Origin: Emydura subglobosa
Taxonomy: Eukaryota; Chordata; Testudines; Chelidae
Assembly (NCBI GenBank): GCA_007922225.1
Contig: ML679989.1
Location: forward strand, 18,931,570 to 18,995,569
Reading direction: 5' to 3'
Length of the DNA stretch: 64,000 nucleotides
The position numbers were made by a program, and so were the translations under genes. Shown here one piece after another: positions 42,401 through 50,885 of the stretch (within the stretch, counting starts at the first letter, position 1; each line of letters opens with the position of its first letter). Below the pieces are notes generated by a model. That model was not told the DNA's origin, made no database searches, and saw nothing but the letters and a program-made list of their open reading frames with translations.

Positions 42401-42880
42401 AGAAGCCAATTTTCATACTTTGGATGTACGAAGAGCTCTCGCCTTCTCCCTCAGTAGAACTAAACCCTTCAGACTTTCTCCCAGACTCTGTATATTTCAC
42501 AGAAAAAATGACGTGAGGCCTGATTTCTGCTCAAAGACTGTCACAATGGGTTTTGAAGTGCCTTCTGGCATGTTACAGAGCTTCTGGAGTGCACCCTCCA
42601 GCATGACTGCCCGTTCCAGTAGGGCTCAATCCACCTTCATAGCCCTACCTAAGAACATACCCACCACAGACATTTGCAAGGCCTATCGTCTGTCACCTGG
42701 TCGTCTGCAGGCACATTTTCCAAGCAGTATGCGGCCTTGACTGCTTTCAGGGTGAGTGTTGCCTTTGGCAATGCGATTCTCTGATCTGTACTGAAACCAC
42801 CTCCTCAACACCTTCCTCCATACTGAGGAAGTGCTTGCGAATCTCCTGATGTGGAACGCCCACAGGGACAGTAACTTGAA

Positions 42881-43177
42881 GGAGAGGTTACTTAGCTGTG
42901 CATTAACTGGGGTCCTTCCAGATGTTTTGTCCCTATGGGGGCACCACTCCTCATCGGCCTCCCTCTCTTCCTGCCTCTGGACATTGTGGTCGAGAAGGGG
43001 CAGGAGCTGGGACGGGTCCACCCCTCTCTATACTCTTGTACTGGAACATGAGGATGCGTAGGGCACAGGTATGGACCCACAGACACTGCTGACAACAAAT
43101 CTTGTCATGGAGCACCCATTGGGACAAAATATCTCCAAGAAATCCAGTTACTGTTCAGGTAAGTGACATCTCCTTCT
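42881..43177. repeat. palindromic terminus of the DIRS element
   Basis: The left arm (GGTTACTTAGCTGTGCATTA, then TTTTGTCCCTATGGGGGCACC) returns inverted in the right arm (GGAGCACCCATTGGGACAAA, then CCAGTTACTGTTCAGGTAAG). The arms are about 50-60 bases with mismatches around a loop of roughly 180 bases. The inverted structure is read directly. Confidence 0.8.
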
Positions 43178-43180
43178 CTA

Positions 43181-44250
43181 GTCCAAACATTACCACTAAT
43201 GGCTAGAGGCTGCACTAGCAGAGGGCTGGAGAAGCAGGGGCCAGTGTTATTGAGGAGGGGTTTACCAAGCGTCCTACAACCACACTTGCCTTGTACTCAG
43301 CGAGGTGGGTGCTGGCTGTGTATGTCTTTGCACCCCGGCCTTTTCTCTGGTTCCATATATCATTGGTGTCCGTGCCCTGGTCCCTTCCTCCATCCCCCAG
43401 GCCCTTTGCCTGGTTCCATGTGTCTCTGGTGCCCATGCCACTGCCCCTCCCACCTGGCTCTCTGGAATTCTTCGCCACCCTGTAAACAGTAATTAGCGTC
43501 CCTGGATGTGAGTCAGTGCCCAGGCTGGGAGCCTGAGGAGGGTGTGAACTGGTCTCTGCTGCCCTGGGCCAGGGTGGGAATGTTCTCAGGCAGGAAGGGG
43601 AAGTGACGAGTGAACAAGTCAGCCCTGTACCAGCTCCCACCCTGGATCAGCAGGGCCCTTCGTGGCCGGATGGGCAGCAGACCCACGGGATAGTTACCGC
43701 TGCATCACTTGTACTGCTTTGGTTAGCGTAGGGCTGGAGGAAGCGATGGACCCAATAGGTTTGGTCTCTTCCCCACCCCTTCAATTAGCCAATGGAAGTG
43801 TGTGTGCTGAAAAGGACTGGCTGGCTTGGAGCCAGTGTTCTGCAGGGGTAGCCTGGGGCTAGAGAGGGGAACCCATCCCCACCTCCATACAGGCCCTGTT
43901 GCTGGGAAAGGGGTGATTGCAGTGGCTTCCCCCTCACATGGACACGCAGCCCCTGAGACAATCAGTCCTTGCTTTGGTGTAATTGCTATCAAGGCCCCAA
44001 ACAGCTGTGTCTGTGCTGGGTGGGCAGGGGCTGGGTCTGGCACTGAAGAGGGGCTGGTCAGACCAGGCCCTCAGCGCGTTCATGGTGCCAGCACCGGTGT
44101 CCCAGCCCTGAGGGCACCCAGAGCGCAGCCAACTCCCCAGTGAGGGAGGAGAGCTCACCCCGCTCCACTGATAGCTGCAAGTGCCGCCGGGGGGGCCAAC
44201 GGGAGTGTTAGCGAGGGTGGCAGAGAGGTCGTCTCTGCAGGCTACCAGCC
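43181..44250. other. intergenic upstream of the RING gene
   Basis: No gene recognised. Two imperfect tandem copies of about 65-70 bases occur at 43340-43470 (CTGGTTCCATATATCATTGG and CTGGTTCCATGTGTCTCTGG). The G+C content rises toward 44250. Confidence 0.5.
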
Positions 44251-46060
44251 ACACTCGCAGGTGGCCTGAGGCCCGGCTGCGGGCCTGTGAGCAGGGGCGG
44301 GGGCAGGTGGAAGCCAGACGCGCCCGTTCCTGGAGGCTGCGAAGGGGCAGGCGGGGGCAGGCTGGTGACGGGCGCAGCCGGGCAGGGGCTGCGGAGGCCA
44401 CTGAGGACAGACATTGGCCAAGGGCGCCCCAGAGGCTAGAGGCAGATCACAGGATCCCCTAGCCCGGACCCTGCCTGCGGCGCTGCGCTGCGCTGCGAGA
44501 CCCCCGGCTACCGGCCGGGCCCCACCCGCGGGGCTGCGCTGGGTGAGCGGGGAACCGGGGGGGCCGGGAGCGAACACCCTGAGCCGGGGCCTGGCCCGTG
44601 GAGCCGCCCGCTCGGGGTCGCCGGAGCCGACAAACCAGCCGGGCCAGGGCCGGGGACGCGGCGCGCAGCGGGGCGGGGCGCTGCCGAACCAGGCGGCGGG
44701 CGGCGAGTCACCCCCGGCGGGGCCGGTCCCCGGCTCCCGCCGGCCCAGGTCGCGGTGCCCTTCTCGGCAGGGGGCGTGGTGGTGGCGGCGGGGTGGGGCC
44801 GGCCTAAGAGGCGGCCCGGGCCGGCGAGCGGCCCCAGAGACCGCGGATCGCCCAGCCGAGCAGGCCGGGATGGCAGCCGCTCTCCGGCGGGCAGAGCCGC
44901 CCCTTCCCTCGCAGCCCCTCGGCGCGCCCGGCCCCGCACCGCCGCCGCTGCCGCCGGGAGAACCGCCGCCGCTCGGGACCCTCCCCACCGGCGCCGCCGC
45001 GGGGCAGGAGGAGGCTGAGCCGGGGCCGGAGCCAGCTGTGCAGAGGCCGGCCGAGAGCGAGACCGCAGCGGCCTGGGCAGCCGGGGGGGCCGCGCCCTGC
45101 CCCTCGGGAACGGAGCCCGGCCGGCCCCGGGAGCTGGAGGCGGAGGAGGCAGCCTGGGAGCCTCTGCTGCATCCAGCCGCCGGCGGCCCCCCCGGTGCGC
45201 CTCCGTCCGGGGGGCCCCTCCACTGCGGGGCCCCGGTCCCAGCCAGCCCCAGGCTGGCACCCCAGGCTGGCAGCAGCCCGCTTCCAGAAGCTGCCCGGGA
45301 GCATCCGGGCCTGGCACGGACCCCCAGCCCGAGCCTGAGCCTCTCCTGCGGGCAGCCGGCGCCGGGCGGCGGGGCGGGCACGGCGGAGTGCTGCTGGGTG
45401 CCGGCCGAGGCGGGCAGCAGCGGTGAGGAGGAGTGCCCCATCTGCACCGAGCCCTACGACGGCGGGCCGCACAAGCCGGTCCCGCTCAACTGCGGCCACG
45501 TGCTGTGCCGCCACTGCCTGCGCGCCATCATGGATGCGGCCGGCGAGGCCGAGATGGGGCGGGTGCGCTGCCCCATCTGCCGCCAGAAGACGCCCATGCT
45601 GGAGTGGGAGATCTGCAAGCTCCAGGAGGAGCTGCTGCTGCTGCACCAGGAGCCTGCCCCGGCCTCCCTGCTGGTACTACCCATGGCGCCCGTCCTGCCG
45701 CCCCGGCGGCCGGGGCTCTGCGGGGCCCTGGAGCACCACTTCCAGGTGCGCTTCCACACCAGCCGCACGTTCCGCATGTTCGGCTGCCTGCCCTGCGTGC
45801 GCTACCCCCTGTGCCTGGTCAGTGGCCTGGGGAGACTGGAGCGCCGCTGCCGCTGCTGCTACCTGCTTTCGCTGGCCGCGCTGCTGGCGGCAGAGACCGT
45901 CAGCCTGCTTCTCATCTTCCTGCCCATTGTGCTGCTCGTGCTGCTCTTCCTCATCCTCGACAAATAGCCTCCCGAGAGCGGCACTCGGGGACTGGAGGCC
46001 TCCACAGCCGGGCCGGCCCGAGTGCGGGGCAGGGCGCTGCTCGCCCAGACTGATCGATGC
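44250..46060. promoter_or_regulatory. CpG island covering the RING gene
   Basis: Very G+C-rich and CpG-dense from about 44250 through the whole RING-finger coding region. No TATA box is seen before the ATG. Candidate GC boxes include GGGGCGGGGC at about 44671-44680 and GGCGGGGTGGGG at about 44787-44798. The promoter is inferred to lie at 44400-44870. Confidence 0.7.
44870..45967 (+). CDS. RING-finger E3-like protein with C-terminal membrane segment
   Basis: Single-exon frame of 365 residues from the ATG at 44870 (context GCCGGGATGG, strong Kozak). The open frame extends upstream to 44414 with another in-frame ATG, so the start is a judgement. Residues 1-188 are Pro/Ala/Gly/Glu-rich and probably disordered. 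A C3HC4 RING follows, with ligands C189, C192, C208, H210, C213, C216, C234 and C237 (CPIC...CGHVLCRHC...CPIC). Cys327, Cys329 and Cys330 precede a hydrophobic run at 331-363, and the chain ends DK. RING proteins with a C-terminal tail anchor are usually membrane-bound ubiquitin ligases of endomembranes; that role is inferred from architecture. The locus next to NDOR1 holds RNF208 and RNF224 in human, but neither as I know them has this tail, so no symbol is given. A canonical poly(A) signal was not found nearby; AATACA occurs near 46654. Confidence 0.85.
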   Translation: MAAALRRAEPPLPSQPLGAPGPAPPPLPPGEPPPLGTLPTGAAAGQEEAEPGPEPAVQRPAESETAAAWAAGGAAPCPSGTEPGRPRELEAEEAAWEPLLHPAAGGPPGAPPSGGPLHCGAPVPASPRLAPQAGSSPLPEAAREHPGLARTPSPSLSLSCGQPAPGGGAGTAECCWVPAEAGSSGEEECPICTEPYDGGPHKPVPLNCGHVLCRHCLRAIMDAAGEAEMGRVRCPICRQKTPMLEWEICKLQEELLLLHQEPAPASLLVLPMAPVLPPRRPGLCGALEHHFQVRFHTSRTFRMFGCLPCVRYPLCLVSGLGRLERRCRCCYLLSLAALLAAETVSLLLIFLPIVLLVLLFLILDK

Positions 46061-48201
46061 AAGGCAGGGGATGGAGGGGAAGGGCCCGGCGGAGTGGCGG
46101 CCCTGGAGAAGGCCAGGCTGAGTGTTCCCAGCACTCCGAGGAGGGCTAAGTCACAGGTGTTGAGCTGCGATGTTCAGCCCAGGGAGAACCTGGGCATCCG
46201 CGCTCGGCAGGCTAGGAGAGAGACAGCTGGGCTCAGTGGCAGGGCCCCAGCAGCCCTCCTTGAGTCTGCCCCTTTGGGCAGCGGTGAAGCCTTCCTGCTG
46301 GCACCCCATGCCGGTGCCCATGCACAGGAAGAGGGGCAAGTGAGTCTTCCTGCTGGGAAGCAAACACCAATGGGGCCCAGATGTGAGCTAAAGGCAGGGG
46401 GGTGCCAAGCTCTGACCCACCCAGAGCAGGAACGGAGGACATGAGGCCAGCCAGTCCCGAAGCAGAGTTTATGCCGTCACCCCGGCAGAACGTACCAGGC
46501 TCCTGTAGCCTGTCCACATCAGTGCGTGTCACGGGAGCGGAGGCGGGGCAGAGCACAGGGCAAGGAAGGGCTGGCCTGGGCAGGGGTCATTCGTGTCTGG
46601 CTCCGTCTCTTGTTGAGTCTAAAGCTGCCATTTCCTCCAGCTCAGACTGTGAAAATACAAATGATTTATTTCCGAAGCGTCTGGCTCACGTTGGCAGCAC
46701 AGGGGCGTCTGCTCTGCGAGCTTTCCCTACGCTCATCCGCAGCCCAGCTTTGGGCTCCTACCCCCTCCCTCCACCCGCTCTGCCGATGCCCCGCACTGCT
46801 GCCCTACCGCCCCTCTATCCCTGCCCTGGTCTGCCCAGCACCAGCTCCTGCTCCCCGGTCGTAGCCCTTCACTGAACAGCCGCTGCCCCCCATACTGAAT
46901 TCTGTGGGGCTTTGCGCGAAGGGAAACTGAGATCCACCAAACTCCTTCCACGTGTGACCAGGGAGGATTTAACCCAAGCATGAAAGGCCAGTGCGTTAGC
47001 CTGGAACGGTCGCCGTGTTGCCAGCTGGGAGGCAACTGACTTCACAGGGCCAGTGGCTACTGAGTGTTCAGTGCTTCGTGGGACCCCGCCAGCCACAGAC
47101 CCCTCTGTCCCAGCAAACCCAGGCAGAGTGGCTCGTGGCTCCGTGTCCCTGGTCTCGCTCCCAGCCAGTTGGCTCCTGCTACAAAGGATGGGCTGGTTAC
47201 TCTGCCTGTCTGCACGGCTGGGCACCCACCCTCCCCAGGCAGCAGGCAGAGGGGCTCTGTCCCTAGCAAGCCGTGTGCCTCGTGCAGGGCAGTGCTGGGA
47301 GGCGTCCGGGCTGCCCGGGTGATGCTCACTTGGAATGTCACAATTCTCATGCTGGTGCATGAGCCCGGCTCCCGCCCGTAGTGCCAGTTCTGTGCCCACC
47401 AGTGCCCACCCTCAGCTCACCTGCGGGGGAGGAGCAGCTCTGAGCCCACTCCCCCCGGGGGCGGGAAGCTCTGCTCAGCCAGGGGCTCTTATACAGCCCC
47501 GCTGGGGCGAGCAGCCCCTAGCACTTTACTGTGCACTGGAAAATCCTGGGCTTGGATTGGCTGGTGTTGATCTCCTTGGTTTAAGATTTGCAGCCAATGG
47601 ACCACATTGCCCCTCCCCTCCCCCCCAGAGGTGTGGGTGGGTTGGTGCCGCCTGGAGGGACACCCACCTGTCCTGGTAACAGGATGGCCAGTTAGTGCAG
47701 TCAGCACCTGGAGCAGCCCTGTCTGCCCCCCACAACTGCTGGCAGCTCGCTGGCCCCCGGCTCTCCCTCCTCCGCCACCGGTCCCTGCCTGCGTCCTTCA
47801 GGCTGCTGCTTGCCCTTCCCTGCCCAGAGATAAGGGAGCCGTCCCTGCCCAGCTCTCCCCCAAGGGCACGGTAATGTCAGAGCAGGGCGTGACTGGAGCT
47901 GGGCCTGTCCCCTGCCACTGCCAACGACCCTGGTGCATGCAGGACTGAGAGTGAGAGCACAGCTCCCTGGTACCGGCCCAGGGGCCCCGCCTGCTCAGAG
48001 CCTCTGCGCCCTGCTCCTGCCTTCCTTGCTGTAGCGTGGTGTGTGAGAAGTGCCTTTGTCCCAGGCCACCTGCCCCGCTCCAGGGGCTGCACTCATACTC
48101 AACCCTACATCAAATCCTGGCTCTCCCAGCACTGCGCGTAGCCCAGCCCTTGGACAGAGACAGGCGCCGGGGAGAGATGCCCAGGGGATACGGCCCAGCC
48201 C
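46061..48201. other. GC-rich intergenic region
   Basis: Many short frames on both strands come from high G+C and lack family features. TTTATT at 46665-46670 is AATAAA on the minus strand and could end the candidate minus-strand gene described at 48202-49143. Confidence 0.4.
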
Positions 48202-48437
48202 TCAGCTAGTCACGCCAGGGTTAATCCTATGAAAAATCTGTGCCTTCTTTCCCACAAGGAAGGGCTCCTCCCACCCCCTGGGGACCCCATCTGTGCCACC
48301 CTCCCCCCCCCCAGCCTGCTCCCCTAAAGCTGCAGTGGATGCCCCTGAGGAGAAGGCAGTACCAGTGCCAGCAAGGGGGGGTCTAAGCCTTAGCAAGTCC
48401 CCAGAGCTTAGCTGCGGCAGCGCCCCCTTCTCCTGTT
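48202..48437 (-). CDS. candidate last exon of an unrecognised minus-strand gene
   Basis: After a fair acceptor (GGTCTCTGCAG on the minus strand) the frame reads EQEKGALPQLSSGDLLRLRP, and near its end WEEPFLVGKKAQIFHRINPG, to a stop at 48202. Its phase (two bases completing a codon) fits the upstream candidate exon at 48843-49143. No family is recognised. GC-rich DNA makes chance frames common, so this is weak. Confidence 0.25.
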
Positions 48438-48842
48438 CTGCAGAGACCCTGCCTCCCTGCTCCCCAGGGAACCACAAGCAGGCTGGCCAGCTCCTGCCCT
48501 TCAGTGCACCCAGACTCCTGTGCCAATACCCCTGGCTCCCGGGGGCAACTTCTCCCTGTTCAGGACCAACTGGGAGCATTGTTAAGGTGCTGCTCCCACC
48601 TGCAGAGGGGAAAGAGACGTTCCTTCCGGCAGAGACTGGCTGGCTGGGAAGCCCAGGAGCGTGTCTTTAGAGGGAAGATCCACGTTTTTGGTCCCTCTTC
48701 ACCCCCCTGCAGCTTTGTGAATGTAAAGCACAAGAGGGGGTCGCGTTCTCATGGCTGAGCAGGAGATCCTAGGTCAGCTAGAGACGGGGCCGTGTGGATT
48801 CCTGTCCCTTATGGAACAGACGGTGCCCGTGGTATCGCTTAC

Positions 48843-49143
48843 CTGATGCACCCACGATTCTGCCCAGCAACCTTTCCCTCCTGGAGCTGCGCTGCTGTGA
48901 CTGGGGGGGCTCTGGGGTGACCGCCAGCTCCTCCCCGCTTGTCCAGCCACATGAGAGCAGGGGAGAGGGGACGGCTACCTCCAGGCCGAAGGGGGCATAC
49001 AGGGTGAGGCTGCCACGTGGTGGGCCATGTAGGGTGTCGGGTGCCACGAAGCCCAGCGCATCCATGTGGCCATCAGTGGCAGGGCAGCCTGGGCAGGCTC
49101 CAGCAGTTGTATTCCCTGCAGATGGGACGCAGCAGGGCCAGTC
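48843..49143 (-). CDS. candidate internal exon of an unrecognised minus-strand gene
   Basis: A 301-base stretch open in one frame, bounded on the minus strand by a good acceptor (CTCGGTGTGCCCACAG) and a near-consensus donor (CATCAG/GTAAGC). The translation includes DALGFVAPDTLHGPPRGSLT, LYAPFGLEVAVPSPLLSC and RERLLGRIVGASG. It has several Cys residues in its N-terminal third. I do not recognise the family. The paired splice signals around an open frame are the main support. Confidence 0.35.
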
Positions 49144-50423
49144 CTGTGGGCACACCGAGCAGGGAAAGGGGGCGGGGGTCAGCCTGTCACCAGGTGCCAG
49201 CGGCCCCACTGCTCAGCCCCTTCCTTGCACTCAATCAGGGCCCAGTGTCCAGCGCCTTGTTAATCTGAGTGACACAGAACAGTCCCAAGCCCCTCCCCGC
49301 CCAGCACCTATGGGGTCCCTGGGAAATGCCCGTTTAGCCACAAACCTGGAGAAGCGGCTGCTCCATTAACAGCTCCTGCTGTTCCACAGCCTGGCCAGGG
49401 CCTCAGCCAGCCCTCAGGGCCCACCCCAGCTGGGCTCCCTGGGGAAGATAAGGCATAGGCTGCCACCCCCCCCGGCACTGGTGCCAGTCCCGGCGCCCCT
49501 CTGGCGGGATCTAGCACAAATCACATTCCCGATCGTGGCACTCGGGAGAGGAAGCTACTCGGTTCTCCTGGGCCTCAGCCTGCTGTGTGCACTGCCAGCG
49601 GGCACTGGCGTCCCAGGAGGCTCTCTGCACTGCTGCCCCTTGTGCTGGGGAGCCCATGTGCTGCCAGGCGAGCGCCCATCCTGCCCAGCTGCGTCCCCTC
49701 CATACCCTCCATCTCGCTGGTTGAGCACCTGGCAGGCTGGAGTCTTAGCGCATTAACAGTGCACAAAGGGGCCCGGTGAGCAGCGATCACTTTCACTGCA
49801 TGTGGAGCTCGCTCAGGTCAGCTTCTCCACCATCTCAGCCAAGGACCAGGGGTGCGTGCCATGAGCCAGGCCGCACAGCTCACTCGGCCCTGCCACCAGA
49901 CGAACCGAGGGAACTCTGGCTTCATGCACAAAAACACACTGCTCCTTGTGAAGCTGAGCCAGCCCCCTCCCCACCACACCCAGCCCCGGGAGCCTGGGCA
50001 CCTAAAGGCGGGCTGAGGATCTCACTTGCATGTTCAGTGGTGCAATGCCTATATCTAGCCCTGCTTCTGTTAGCTGACAGCAGTAGCCTGCTCTTATCCT
50101 GCAATTGACCTGCCACTGAAGGGAATGTGACGCTGAAGAGGATGTGTTTGCTTATTTAGCCTGGCTCTAAGCCCTACTCCACTGTGTGTCCAGCCAAGGA
50201 CTAGAGCCGCTTAGCACTGCGTCGCCCATTCACAGCCCCAGCATGCAGGAAATGCCCCTCTCAGGCAGGGCAGCTAGTTCTTCAGGCACCAGGCTGCGTG
50301 CTGGGAATGCTGGGGCCCTGGATCACGCGTGCCTGACAAGCTCTCTCGGTGCCCTTGCAGCGCCAGGCCGTGAAGGCTGTACCTGGAGCTGCAGGGAAGA
50401 AACGGCCCCGTGTAGCTGTGTGC

Positions 50424-50500
50424 ACAGGCATACACACACACACATAGGCACATGCACACGTATGCACATATCTTCACGTGCACACACACACACACAATAC
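50424..50500. repeat. CA-rich microsatellite
   Basis: Interrupted (CA)n runs on the plus strand, with CACG, CATA and GCACA interruptions. Confidence 0.9.
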
Positions 50501-50797
50501 CAGCCTCAGCACCCCTCTTCCCCCACAAACTGGACCTGAGTCCACTCAGCTGGAGGCAGGAGCGGGCATACAGCCAGCACTGGCCTATCCTAACCCAGGC
50601 CCCAAGATGCACCCAGAAGGCTGCAAAAGTCAGCCTGCAACCCCCTCATCTTTAATACCCTGGAGCAGCCTGTAGAGACTACCAATCCCAGCATGCAGTG
50701 CAGTCAGCCCATGCCTTGTAACTGAAGTATTGCATCCTGGGATATGTAGTCTCCTGAGCCTATTCCTTGAGTCAGTGACAACTGGCTCCAGCACACC

Positions 50798-50885
50798 GGT
50801 GAGACAAGATGGGTGAGGTGATATCTTTTATTGGACCAGCTCCTGTTGGTGAGAGACAAGCTTTGAGCCACACAGAGCGCTTCTT
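50798..50885 (+). repeat. second copy of the repeat seen at 42025
   Basis: Contains GATGGGTGAGGTGATATCTT, TTATTGGACCAGCTCCTGTT and GGTGAGAGACAAGCTTTGAG, matching 42070-42160. Only the left part is present. Its minus strand offers AATAAA within CCAATAAAAGATATC. Confidence 0.75.

Larger units (their letters stand above)
38000..43180 (+). mobile_element. decayed DIRS-type retrotransposon (ORF1, RT/RNase H, tyrosine recombinase)
   Basis: Domains follow in order. ORF1-like sequence at about 38550-39420 (SLVINAVKETKGQYQSR, LLTTLPGWENMTLD). Reverse transcriptase at about 40790-41400 (FLVPKEGWRSILDFRTLN, LPFGFSIAPRIF, PYLDDWLLKG, TYFIEATLDSSTLGAYLP). RNase H-like sequence at about 41640-41815 (TTDASLLG, HINILQHRTVRYACHLFLP). 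Tyrosine recombinase C-terminus at about 42410-42740 (LDVRRALAFSLSRTKPFR, NIPTTDICKA). A palindromic terminus lies at 42881-43177. The catalytic YLDD is retained but the frames contain many stops, so it is dead. Two later insertions interrupt it: an LTR (about 39880-40475) and another repeat (about 42025-42400). PYLDDWLLKG and the recombinase point to DIRS rather than Gypsy. Confidence 0.82.

Noticed and set aside
44242..45447. A 401-residue open frame on the minus strand opposite the RING gene
   Set aside because: It is an antisense shadow created by the very high G+C content and codon pattern of the real plus-strand gene; no domain is recognisable.
44870..45967. Naming the RING gene RNF208 or RNF224 from gene order
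   Set aside because: Position alone is suggestive, but the C-terminal membrane anchor and long N-terminus do not fit those proteins as I know them.
48843..50001. Faint likeness of the candidate minus-strand exons to the Cys-rich and GYV blocks of phospholipid scramblases
   Set aside because: The likeness needs a frame change and covers only a few residues; no diagnostic calcium-binding segment was found, so no family is claimed.
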